This document shows positions 35,096 through 64,000 of a stretch of DNA of 64,000 bases, in pieces. Position numbers and translations under genes: made by a program. Every line of letters begins with the position of its first letter. Positions within the stretch are counted from its first letter, which is position 1. Below the pieces are notes generated by a model. It saw only the letters and a list, made by a program, of their open reading frames with translations, made no database searches and was not told the DNA's origin. Origin of the DNA: Pterobdella sp. o SKG-2022 (taxonomy: Eukaryota > Annelida > Clitellata > Hirudinida > Piscicolidae); assembly GCA_964035795.1 (NCBI GenBank), contig OZ038323.1, positions 5,387,561-5,451,560 on the forward strand, given 5' to 3'.

Positions 35096-36575
35096 TGGTT
35101 GTAGTTTGATTAATGACTTTTTGTTTTTTTTTTTTCACCACGTATGCCATTCATCAATGTCAAAAAACATTTAGAGTTTAACATTATTTTTAAACTTTTG
35201 TTTGGCATGTTAGTTTAACAATTAATAAATTGAGTATTAGGAATTAGATAATTGAATTTCAAAATATTCAGCAAAAATATATGCTCTTTTGAATTATATA
35301 TACCTTTCAAGGCTCTCAATCATTATTAAAAATGTAATGAATTTAATAAAAAGTTGATACCTCACCAACCACACAATCACTAACTTAAAAGTGAAGATAT
35401 ATCTTGTGTGAGATAGACATGGAAATCCAACTCGTAAAGAGTAGACATTTCTTCAAAAGAGTTTTCTCTTTTTCCAGAACCAAGTTTTTTATTAGTTTTT
35501 TTAAGGTTTCTTTCATTTTTTTCTTCATACTTCTCCAGTTTGAACAACTTCTGCGGCTGCGGTTAAGTATATGAGCAAATAAGCACTTGCCTTTTGTAAT
35601 TATATGCGTGGTCTTAAATCAAGAAATCTTTACCCTTATAAAAACTTCTAACAAAAAAATCAAATAAATTTTTACTAAAAAATCAAACAAAATTTTTAAT
35701 CACTTAAATTCAACCAATATTTTAGTTATTTAAAACGGTATTTGAAACCTAATGATTACGCAACCATATTCTGGCAACTCGGCCCGCTTACTACCCACCC
35801 ACCTACCTACCACCTACCCATCTACCGACCGATTGACCCACCTACCTACCACCAACCTACCTACCACCCACCCACCTACCACCTAGCCACCCACATACCG
35901 ATCCACCCACCTAACTACCACCTACCTACTACCTAGCCACCCACATACTGATCCACCCACCTAACTACCACCTACCTACTGCCTATCCACCCACCAACCT
36001 ACCTATCCACCCACCAACCTACCTACCGACTCACCCACATATCCACTTACCGACTTCACAGGCACATAGGTTCCATCATGCTGCACCACCTCTATTTTCC
36101 GCACTGCACATAAAACCTCATCCACCTTGAGTCTTGCATACCACGAGGGATAGGGCTGAGAGATCAATCGAAAGTCAAAGATGGCTTCAGTGTCAAAGAA
36201 CGATGTGTTCACTGCGATGGTTTTGTTTCGTTCTGTTGTGTAAAAGACCACTTTCGGCTCTGTGGTTAGTGAGGTGTTTGATGGTTAATAAATGACTTGA
36301 AATACTAACTATATCACAGAATATTTCAATTAATGAAAAAATGTAGATAAATTTTGTAAAAATATGATTAACTTTTGTTTTATGAATACAATAAAATGAT
36401 TTCAAAGTTAATTGGTTAAATTCTGTTTTTAAAACAGGGTGAAGCAACTTTAAGCTCGGCATCATGAAGCGGATTTGAACTCACCGTATGGTTTTGTTGT
36501 CTCCTCTAAGCAAGAACCACAAAACACACTTTCACACACCATTAAGAAAACCAAGAAGAAAAAAGAGGTAGACAT
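27734..36575 (-). CDS. RET: RET receptor tyrosine kinase
   Basis: Twenty-two exons: 36575-36485, 36259-36051, 35556-35385, 35059-34781, 34648-34418, 34248-34163, 33774-33624, 33474-33353, 33233-33123, 33061-32698, 32331-32165, 32102-31955, 31639-31255, 31134-31038, 30778-30628, 30423-30316, 30004-29269, 28977-28881, 28783-28713, 28449-28409, 28235-28139 and 27836-27734. The sum is in frame (1338 aa). A signal peptide ([19 protein letters not shown]) is followed by cadherin-like domains ([20 protein letters not shown]). The RET Cys-rich domain is the identifier: GRCEW, then [20 protein letters not shown] and CPQDC. A transmembrane helix ([17 protein letters not shown]) precedes the kinase: [59 protein letters not shown]. 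Oddities are an insert of about 190 aa between kinase lobes and a very short tail (KKMMHTQK). The joins 32165/32102, 31255/31134 and 31038/30778 are the least certain. Confidence 0.93.
32500..32608. repeat. 109-bp near-perfect palindrome with hammerhead-like core on both arms
   Basis: Arms 32500-32551 and 32557-32608 are inverted copies of 52 bases with 3 mismatches and a 5-base centre. Each arm, read inward to outward, contains TTGATAAT, a small stem-loop (GTAAG/CTTAC in the left arm) and ACGAAAAGCTT. It lies in RET intron 10. Confidence 0.8.
35061..35093. repeat. (GA)n microsatellite forming a splice polypyrimidine tract
   Basis: Sixteen or so GA units immediately follow the 5' edge of RET exon 4 (35059). 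On the transcribed strand this is an uninterrupted (CT)n run ending in CTTATAG, that is, the acceptor of intron 3. Confidence 0.9.
35790..36050. repeat. Imperfect CCTA/CCAC minisatellite
   Basis: Units such as CACCTACCTAC and ATCCACCCACC recur for about 260 bases in RET intron 2, up to the donor of exon 2. They produce an artificial Pro/Thr/His-rich open frame at 35742-35936. Confidence 0.85.
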
Positions 36576-36795
36576 TAGATATAGTAATTAATATCAAAAT
36601 AGAATTAATTTAATGTATAAAGACTTAGAAAAATATGTTTTCAGTATAAAAAAACTTTCTTTTAATAGAGCTTTTGTGTTTGTAGTCTTTAAATAAAAGT
36701 CTGATTTTAAATTCAAACGTATCAACCCTTAGGTGTAAAACCATTTCGAACCATAAACAATGCCAGAATTTCAGAGTTCTTGTTTTATAGGTGAA

Positions 36796-36796
<1 letters not shown>

Positions 36797-36831
<35 letters not shown>
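36797..36831. repeat. (AT)n microsatellite
   Basis: About 17 TA units, about 220 bases upstream of the RET start. Confidence 0.9.
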
Positions 36832-36833
<2 letters not shown>

Positions 36834-37413
36834 TGCGTCTTTATAGATCTTTATAAGCACAAGTGAATTGAAAAAACAATCACATAAGGATAGAATCATT
36901 ACTACATCAATATATATATATTAAAACATTCATTAAGCAATATAACATAACATGGTTGGAATTTATTTAAACCAAAAAGATTGGACTTACAGCAATTAAT
37001 GAAACTGGTTATAAAACATATATAATTGCTCACAAGACACTCAGTGTTGATAGCATAATTGGGTGCGGTTATCCATTTATCGATGTCAATTTATGTTTTT
37101 GTCATTTTTTTAATTGATGTTTTTTATTGGTTCGATAAGTTTTCAATATGAAAAAATTGTTGAAGAATAATTCAAAATTTTTTGTATTGCTTGGTTGTTT
37201 TTAGCATTTTCATATTAGAATACAGCTTTATAGATAAACAGTGTCTTTTATAGAAAAATTTACATAAGTTTTCCTAATTCTGATTTACTCAGTCTTACAC
37301 AGTTCCGTACAGCCTTCACGAATATTCGGGTTGTTTATGATACAATGAGTTTTAGGTTAACCGAAGTACAATAATGTAATATAATACAACACAAAGATTT
37401 TCAAAAGCTTATT

Positions 37414-37446
37414 CCGAAGCTTTTCGATTTAAAAGAAATCATGCTG
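37414..37446 (-). ncRNA. Hammerhead-like stem-loop motif, weak copy
   Basis: Minus strand: CAGCAT, then stem GATTT / loop CTTTT / stem AAATC, then GAAAAGCTTCGG. The stem is perfect and differs in sequence from the other copies, but the upstream conserved core is poor. Confidence 0.35.
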
Positions 37447-38449
37447 AATACAATGAGACATTGAGAAATATGAAGGATAGTATAAATGATGTTTGAACGT
37501 GCTCATAAAAAATAATGCACTCGTATTAACATAGGTGGTATGATGTATTGATTTGTCAAGATGAATTTTTGAGTATTCATTCAATTTGAATATTTTCATC
37601 TTTGCCTTCTGATATCTCTATTCCAGGTATTTTTTATGGTACATTTTACAGTGTAGAGGTTCAAATGAATAAATATGTTAAAAAAACAAAGTCTTGAAAA
37701 GTGAAGTTTAAATATCAGTCTTGAACAAGCAAAAAAAGATAGTTTTCGAAAAATGATATTTGAATGAATTTCAAAAATATTTTGACTGAAAAATGCGGAT
37801 TTTTGAAAGGTTAAAATTCAAAATGATTGACGCATAAATGATCAAAAAACTAATCTTTGAAAACTTGTGATGTTAAAGAAAAGCTTGGTACTTTTCAAAT
37901 ATAAATATTTAGTGTTTGTTTAATTTTGTATTTATTCCTTAAGCCTGTAAAAATTAATGGTGAATAAAATAAAAAAAAATTTAATTTTAGAATAGTTGAA
38001 TAAATGCTCAAATAATAAACCCTTTGGAAATTGAATTCAAATCTAAACTGTCTTAATACTTTAGATAAAATACAGTAAAAAAATATCTCAATTATATATT
38101 TCATTAGTTTAGCAGGTAAACCGTGTTAGCATCTAGGCATCTGATAAAACCGAATATAACAAAATCACAATTGTTTCTGGGTGCGTTTGAATACATCTTC
38201 AACTTTTCATGTTGAGAGTACGTGTGAAAGACTGCCTTTCGTTTCACCCTGGATAGAGCCTATTTTATAGATTAATCCATTATACTCAGTTGAAAATTTT
38301 CTATTAAAATCTCGATTTATTTAATTATAATTATTTTTTTTATTAATATCATAAAACTTGTATTTTAGTAAGTCAAAAACTTTCCTAAATTTATGTTTCT
38401 ATAATCTTATTCATTGATGTAATATTATCTTTTATTGGACAGCTGGAAG

Positions 38450-39925
38450 AAGAGGTGGTGTGATTGTGACTAGGACGGTTCAATCTAGAGCAAGAGACGC
38501 AAATAGGTGAAGAAATCTTTGGGCAAAATCTGTGCTACTGAACATGTCATCGTTTTGGTTTTGTTAAACTTTTCTGCTGCTTTGAACACCCTCGATCAGA
38601 ACATCCTAATTGAGATTTTGAATACATAATCCAATATTTCTGATTTCGCCCTTAATTGGTTTTGCTCATACTTTTCATCGTTCTCAGGTCTTTAAAATGG
38701 ACAATATTTTTTTTCTTCGAATTCACTCAACTCAGACGTGCCACAGGGCTTCGTTTTGGGACTGATTCTTTTTTCTCTTTATACATCACCCATGTGTAGC
38801 AATATTAAACAGAACGACTTGTTTTTTCATCAGATTTCAGATGAAATTATCCTCTTCACTAGAGTCTCTTTCCCAGATCTTAACCCCACTCTCCATAAAT
38901 TATCTAGTTGTTTGTTCGCTCTAAGCTTTTGGTTTTCTCACAGTCAACTGAAACAAAGTCCATTATAAGCGAAGTGATGTTTGTCGGTAGCTCTTCTCTT
39001 TTAACAAAATACAACCTAATAATCTTCTTTAGCCAAAGTAAATACTGCAAATTATTTGAACACTAAAGGTAATTTTATTAAGTGTCTTTGAATTTTAACG
39101 TACTTGATAATGTTACTTTGTTAACGAAAAGCTTTGTACTTAATAAAATTACCTTTAGTGTTCATATAATTTGCAGTAAAATACAACCTCTTTTATGTCA
39201 TAACTCTTGTCGGCACTACACTTTCTTTATCATCCAAGCTCCGAATCTTATGAGCCACGTTAGACTCAAATTTGAATTTCACCCTTTTATTTCTCAAAAA
39301 AGCAATTTTTCTTATTTCCACATTTGAGCCATAAAACGCAAAAGCGTAAATTCGTACCTCTTGCCACTGCTAATGTTCTCAGTATCTAACTAGTTCTTTC
39401 CAAATGAGACTACTACAAATCTCTTCTGCAGGCAACCAAACTAGCTTCAATTCCTCTAAAACCATGTGACCAAAACAGTTTTTCAAGCTGATTACTTTTG
39501 CTTTTCCAGTGATTTTCTTGATCGTTTGCACTGATTACTAGTTTCCCAAAGATGCAAATTCAAAATTTTTTGGCTCATTGTTTGCATTTTCAAGCTTGAA
39601 CAACCTGCTAATCTTTTTGATTTTTTGTCTATTAGGCACACCCATCAACCACTTCGATCTTTGCACGCTGGTTTCCAGCTTTATCAACCTGTTTCTTTAA
39701 GCTTGTCTTCAAGTCACTCTTTCTCTCACCATGCCCCACATCTGTGGAATTCTCTCCCGCTAACTTGCGCTCATCATCTTCTCTCAAATTAGTTCGCAAA
39801 CTTCTGAAAATTTACTTACACCATAAACAACTTTATTCATAATTCTTACTAATCTTTGGGTGCTTTTCAAGCAAATTCATTTGTAAATTGAGCGCTGCAA
39901 AAATCTTTATAATAATAATAATCAT
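38450..39925 (+). mobile_element. Decayed CR1/Jockey-like LINE (reverse-transcriptase part)
   Basis: Frames with stops and shifts resemble the RT of the LINE at 55209-56639: TSPMCSNIKQNDLFFHQISD, PDLNPTLHKLSSCLFALSFW and, near the end, translated traces of the LWNSL block at 39739-39790. It ends in an AATAATAATAAT tail near 39910-39922. It is a fossil copy, interrupted by the small element at 39018-39177. Confidence 0.8.
39018..39177 (+). mobile_element. Short non-autonomous element with inverted ends and hammerhead-like core
   Basis: It is flanked by a 12-bp direct repeat AAAATACAACCT (39006-39017 and 39178-39189), which matches the uninterrupted LINE reading and so marks a target-site duplication. 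Inside are 40-base inverted arms (39043-39082 and 39139-39178, one mismatch) around TTGATAATGTTACTTTGTTAAC and GAAAAGCTTTG. A second copy without the left arm is at 51303-51393. There is no coding capacity. Confidence 0.75.
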
Positions 39926-41086
39926 TTATATTTTATTTTAAACTAAGTGTTAAATATTCTAATAATGGACAACTTAATGGGAAAAAAAGCCCTCATAAAA
40001 ATTGAAAAATGGAAATTCAATGAAAATGCTAAAATAGTCGACCTAACTATCTTCAAATCCACTAGCCATCGTACAAATTATATCAATTAAAGCTTTGATT
40101 TTTTTTCTCAGTAAAGAATGTTTAAACCCAATAAGTACATTAGTATATGCAATTATTGAAATTTTTATGTTAAAGTTTTTAAAAAAAATGTTCACACATA
40201 ATAATCTAATTATTTATAAGATGTTTATTTGGCATAACTAAAAAATTTGTGTGAAAATGTGGCAGTTTTATCTTATTCATGTATTTCCATGTTTATACAA
40301 CTGTAATTAAATACTTAATTGAAAATCTTTGAGCTATCCTTTAAAATTATGCTTATTAAATTTTAAAATTGAAATACTCAAAATTTTCGCTAATTTCATG
40401 TCATAAAAAATTTTTAAGACACATTGTTTAATAATTGAAAAAAAAAACCGTGTAACTTTTCATTTGATATAAATCATTCGACAAATATTTTTCATCGTGA
40501 TTTAACATTGAATTTTGCATTCCAAGGTCCAAAAATCAAATAAATTTTGAACCAATTCATCTAAATTAAGTCAACTATTTCATCATTAAATGTTCTTGAA
40601 TTTTTCTTTTTAATAAATTTGTCAAGTTTTTTTTTATATAAATCTAACAAGTAGAATTTAACGCGTTCTTAGTCTATGTGAACGATAAAAATTAAAGGAC
40701 CGTATATTATATATTATACGTAGTAGCAAAATTATACGACAAATGGTAATAAATTTATTTTTAAAATAATTTTCATAGTCTCTTATATTCGAAAAAGTTG
40801 TTCAAAAAAAGCATAAGTTGTCTTATTTAGTTCCTTAAACCTCAAATTGCTGAATATAGATATAAAAATGTTGACTTGAACAAATGAAAAAATAAATCTT
40901 TTTAAAGTTATTTAAGGGTTGTCAAATACTTGAAAGGTAGTCTTTTTTTATTCAATATTATATAAATATTTTTGATAATGATAACTAAAACATAAATTAC
41001 TTCTTCAAGAACATAAAGTTCTTTAAAAATGAAATCAATTTTTTATCAAATTTATTAAAAATACATAAATCAATGATCGCTAAAGA

Positions 41087-59733
<18,647 letters not shown>

Positions 59734-60982
59734 TGTTGATTTTGTTTTTTTGATCGGTATATATCGCTCTTTCTTCTTTGTTGTTGTTTTTTGGTAGTTT
59801 GTTAAAGTGTATTTTAATTTTTTGTAATTTATTAGTTTGCTGATTTCTTTTTTATAATTTATTACAATTATTTCCAATTTTTTTGTAGATTTCATATTTA
59901 TAACGTTATCGAAATATACGACTTAACAATAATCGACACAATAATAAGCTTCAAGACTTAAACCACCATCTTTTTGACAACAACCACTTAATATTACCCA
60001 TAGACCGAAACTAAACTCTATATCAATTATAACGTATGATCAAAATCGGTACATTATGTGAAGATTCCATTATAAACATATCGAGATTAAAGCTTATCAC
60101 CATTGAATCTTTCCATCATCCAACCTACTCACAATTATTGCAAGCCATAATAGAAAGATTGATATTACGACACCATGGGGTGTCAATGAGATATTTAATG
60201 ATAAGATTTGATGGAGAAGGCATAACGTTGGTTTTAATTAGCTAATGATATTTATACTAAACACAAGCATAAGGTGCTTGCTAATGTACTGCTTTTGTAG
60301 TTTAATATGCCTTGTGTTTGTGTTGGTACATTTATTATTGGTAAAGTGATAAATATCTTCATTTAATGTAAGTTTATGGTGATGAGAAATGAATTTTGTG
60401 TTTTATAATTTAATTTATTTTTATTTTATTATAATTAGTTTTTTGTTCAGTTTTTTAGGTTTGATTTATGTTCCATCAACCCATCTAATCTATTCATATC
60501 AAATTCCTCATCTTTTACCATAGATTTCTTCTTCTATTCTGGGTATTTTTAGCATAATTGTGAATAATTTCTTTAATAAACAAGAAAAATTTTCACTTCT
60601 TACGTATACAGTATAATTTATTTATTAATGGTCTAACGAAGAGTGTAAGCTGTTTATCTGTACGAAATCAATAAACATTATAATAAGGTAAAGGTACCTT
60701 ATAATAAGTAGCGAATGGTACATTCTCCTTTAATATTTTAAGTTCTGGATGATATTAGACTTGCGTTGATTTATATTTTTTTTATTATTCATTGGCAGTT
60801 AATTCAAATAAAGAAGTTTCGAAAGATAGGGTTGATTTTAATTTATAATAAATATCAACGATAAGTTTTGAGTTATTGATTTTGATTTTTTTATAATTTT
60901 AAATTACCCCGAAAGTTTTTGAGTTATTACGGTTGATTTTGATCTGCTTTTAAATCACTAGGCAGAGTGAAACTAAGTTAAA
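59734..60982. other. Intergenic region SCAP / PLAC8-like gene
   Basis: About 1.25 kb, AT-rich. A 69-codon frame at 60036-60245 (MIKIGTLCEDSIINISR...) has no recognised family and no splice or promoter support. I see no other feature. Confidence 0.4.
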
Positions 60983-63586
60983 ATGTCCAGTGTAACTTCA
61001 GAAGCAAAAATTGAAGACGTTCATATCACCAGCGGAGATGACAACAATAATTATGCAACGTTTGAAAACAAGGAGGATAAAGCAGTGATTAGACAACCCA
61101 AACGTAATGCCACCATTGCCCTCAGATCCCCTGAACAAAACGAAACTGAAAAGTGGAAATACAGGTTTGTTGATATTCTTTAACACATTTTAAATTTTCA
61201 TGCCTGCTTAATGTTATTCATCGTGAATTTGACTTCTCAATATAAATAAGACTAGCTTGTGGCATATCGTTTTGCAAAAAAATTTTAATAAACCTCTTCT
61301 ATTATTCATTGAAACTCAATAACTAGATGTAATTCAAAAGATTAGCTTTTTCATCGATGTATAATATCCGAAAGGTTGTTTGGATGCATGGAGGACCGCA
61401 AGTTGTGTTTGTGGACTTGCTTATGCCCCTGTTTTACTGCCGCTAAAAATGCAGGCTACTTCTATGAGGACGAAAACGAAGTAAGACTTTGGGTCTTTGG
61501 AAATCATTTTAATTCACAAAAATTTTAATAGATTTTCTTATTATAAAGTACGAAGGTTTTCGTAAACAATGTAATAATTTCAAGTAGGTAACACAAAACA
61601 TAGAGTTCAAAACATATTTATTTTTTGTAAAATCATCATTTCAAAATTTTTAGCTACGGTACAATCTCAGTGCTTATCAGATGTTTCAATGTCAATGCTC
61701 GTGTGGTTATAAGCAGTTTTAAGGTCATTTTTACTATTGTGATGTTACACTTGTTTGAGATTGTTAAGGCGGTGTGGTTTCTTACTTTGGGACCATGAAG
61801 TTTTAATTGGGAAAGTTGAAGAAACATAAATAAATAGGCTTATCAGTTTTTAAGTACAAAAACCGTTAAACTTTGTGTATCCGATCAATAAGGTTGTTGA
61901 CTCAAAAGATATCAACTCAGAATGTCAGTATGTTTTAAACAATTTTTTTAAAAATGATAATTTTTTTCCTAACCGGTTTGTGCAATTAATTTTTATAAAA
62001 TTTAAAACAAAAATAATAGGACTTGAGGCCTTTCAAATCATTATTTCTTGAAGTGGCCCCGAAGGCCAAAATGGACCCAGGAAATGTTTGAGTTTTTTCA
62101 ACTTAATCTGATCAAAACAACTTTGTTTAAAATTTATTTGTTGGGTGGTATGAGTGATTACACATTCAAGGTAAATTTAAATACATATGTATTAGTTGAA
62201 ACTGGAGTTGCGCAATTTACGATTTAATAATAATTTGCTTTGAACACTAACTTCACACAATTATACTTCACTTTACTCCCTCGAATCAACTAACTGGAAT
62301 CATTGAAACTTATTTCAACCTGTTTCACTCATTTTAACTTCATTGAGCATGTCCATGTGCGTGGGTGTGTTAGAAGCTTAGTCGTCGTTGTTGTTGTACA
62401 ACGTCGCTGGTTTTGGGTGGTGGCTTATTAATTGGACAACTAGACCCGTTAAATTGCATTTTAAAAAAGATTTCAGAAACAATTTTTTTAATTAATAAAA
62501 AAACTAATAATTTTGATAAATGCTTATCCAAAGTTGAGTAACTTGAAAATCAACCTAAAAAATCAACTTAAAAACACAGTTAAGAATGTCAAAAAGTTCA
62601 AAACCTTTCCAGTTTTCATAGTATAATCAAACCCCTCATGCACCACTGACCCAACCACCATTTCCAGGTTGGACTGGCATACTGCTTGGGGGGTTTTTGC
62701 GGCATAGGGTCGGTGATGCGGTGGAGGACCAGACAGCACAAAAAGCTTCAGGGTCATATGCTGGAGGATGTCTTGGTGCACATGCTTTGTCCGTGCTGCG
62801 CTCTCATCCAGGTTATTATAAGATTAATGTAACATTCACTTTGGAAGTTTTTAGGCCGCAGCTGCTTTTTTTTGACGTAATATATATCGATTTATTATTC
62901 GTGCTTATTTTCTAAGTACTTTCACTATGAATCTGATAACGGTGTTTTATTAAAGAAAGGTTGCTACTAAACTTCAAACAATAATATTTAATATATTGAA
63001 TAAACGTGGCATACTCCTATGCAGTGATTATTTATATCAATAAGTATTCCATTAGTTTTCAAACAGTCTTTATATCTTTCTACCATCTCCATCATCATTA
63101 AATCTTTTGCAATCAACTGCACTTGTATCATATATTGAACGTCACATTTGATAGTTTTTCAAATTTTATTGATTTTAAGTTTTATCAAACTATTTGGTGT
63201 GAGAGTTTAAGAGGTTTTTTTTATCATTTTATTTATTCACATTACATTATATACACTATATGATACACACTATATTGAATATTATCTGTTTCTTTTCAAA
63301 ATCGATCTTTTTTTGTATCATTTTTTTTTGCATCTTTGTGTATTAATCCTTGTTTCATGAATGTTTGGATGTTTTGGAAATTTTTATAATCATAAAAGCA
63401 TCTATAAAAATATTCATCATAAACTGATAAAAATATATCAAAGCAGTATTAAAACTTCTATATGTTAGTTCAATTCACGACAAACGTTGATCGTCATTAG
63501 AAAACCAATTTATCTCCCAGGAAAACAGGGAAATTTTTGGAGAAAAAGGCTCCCACATAGGAGAAGAACTAATTGATAAAAAATAA
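60983..63586 (+). CDS. PLAC8 / cornifelin-family cysteine-rich protein
   Basis: Four exons: 60983-61164, 61375-61480, 62668-62811 and 63521-63586. Phases agree, giving 165 aa. A hydrophilic N-terminus precedes the PLAC8 domain: WKYRLFGCMEDRKLCLWTC, LCPCFTAAKNAGYF, then GGFCGIGSVMRWRTRQ and the end motif LCPCCALIQ followed by ENREIF. The Cys pattern (C, C, C, CPC, then CPCC) and the basic R-x-R stretch before the last pair fit the family. PLAC8 proteins are small, often membrane-associated, with varied and poorly defined roles in cell growth and differentiation, so no precise function is claimed. The paralogue is unresolved. The last exon is supported by phase, a strong acceptor and an overlapping AATAAA. 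Confidence 0.88.
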
Positions 63587-63587
63587 A
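63582..63587 (+). terminator. Polyadenylation signal overlapping the PLAC8-like stop codon
   Basis: AATAAA overlaps the TAA stop. If used, the 3' UTR is only some tens of bases long. The remaining 63588-64000 is AT-rich and I see nothing in it. Confidence 0.5.
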
Positions 63588-64000
63588 TTATTTATTAAAC
63601 ATTTAGTTATGAAGATTTTGATGCATAAACATTAACCATTATGACTTTTTTCTTATCTACCATATAAAAAATTAACCTCACTCTCAATACCCACAACTTG
63701 ATCGAATTTTTGCTATTTATTGGGATTAAAAATTAATTTATAATCCTGATTTAATTTGATCAATATCATTAAAAATTTGAACTTTTTGTTTAACATTTTT
63801 GATTTTACTTTTCATTAAAAATGGCATTTTAAATATTTTATTTAAATTTAAATGTTTGGTTTGAAATGAAAACCTAGTGTTTATTCAACAATATTAAAAC
63901 AAAGCTGCTTTTATTTCCTATTATTCATTGAAAGCCATTGCTAAGTAAATATCATTTGGTCTATTTCATCAATAAAAATTTTCATGGCAAACTATTTGTT

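Larger units (their letters stand above)
36576..41086. other. Divergent intergenic region RET / SCAP
   Basis: About 4.5 kb between two divergent genes. It holds the (AT)n run, a hammerhead-like motif at 37414-37446, a decayed LINE at 38450-39925 and a short element inserted in that LINE at 39018-39177. 39926-41086 is AT-rich with no feature seen. Confidence 0.5.

Noticed and set aside
35742..35936. Pro/Thr/His-rich open frame
   Set aside because: Minisatellite in RET intron 2.
39018..39177. A classic DNA-transposon MITE, because of the inverted ends
   Set aside because: The 12-bp target duplication, the extra segment outside the arms, and a second copy (51303-51393) lacking one arm fit a retroelement-type insertion better. 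A MITE cannot be fully excluded.

Overview
The window is nuclear DNA of an invertebrate animal. It is AT-rich, its genes are split by many short GT-AG introns, and the reconstructed products are animal-specific (bestrophin, SCAP, a RET-type receptor kinase, a TGF-beta-family ligand). The mobile elements (tRNA-derived SINEs, RTE and CR1/Jockey-like LINEs, and a SINE tail of a kind familiar from mollusc and cephalopod sequence) suggest a lophotrochozoan. That assignment is an inference. All exon boundaries below were read by eye from homology, splice signals and reading-frame phase; no search was run.

Layout. 1-1.7 kb: the 3' part of a bestrophin gene (+). 2.3-4.0 kb: two poorly understood candidate genes, one on each strand. 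4.4-6.7 kb: a single-exon, Asn/Ser-rich protein with one C2H2 finger (+). 8.9-12.9 kb: CANT1 calcium-activated nucleotidase (+). 13.7-19.7 kb: GALNS sulfatase (-, 15 exons). 20.1-22.1 kb: translin (+). 23.3-24.7 kb: a TGF-beta-superfamily ligand (+). 25.6-26.5 kb: ANAPC15 (-). 27.7-36.6 kb: a RET receptor tyrosine kinase (-, 22 exons, in frame throughout, about 1338 aa). 36.6-41.1 kb: repeat-bearing intergenic DNA. 41.1-59.7 kb: SCAP (+, 23 exons), carrying a broken RTE LINE in intron 6 and a broken antisense CR1-like LINE in its last intron. 61.0-63.6 kb: a PLAC8/cornifelin-family gene (+, 4 exons).

The genes do not form an operon and most are unrelated housekeeping or signalling genes. One neighbourhood may be functional: the TGF-beta-family ligand lies next to the RET receptor, with only the small ANAPC15 gene between them. 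RET signals for TGF-beta-superfamily-related ligands in flies (Maverick) and vertebrates (GDNF family, GDF15).

The most unusual non-coding signal is a recurring short motif at six places (32.5 kb twice, 37.4, 39.1, 51.3 and 52.6 kb). A small stem-loop whose sequence changes while pairing is kept is followed each time by GAAAAGC. At its best copy the full hammerhead-ribozyme core CTGATGA...GAAA is present. Two copies lie in short elements flanked by 12-bp direct repeats. This fits degenerate Penelope-type or retrozyme-like elements.
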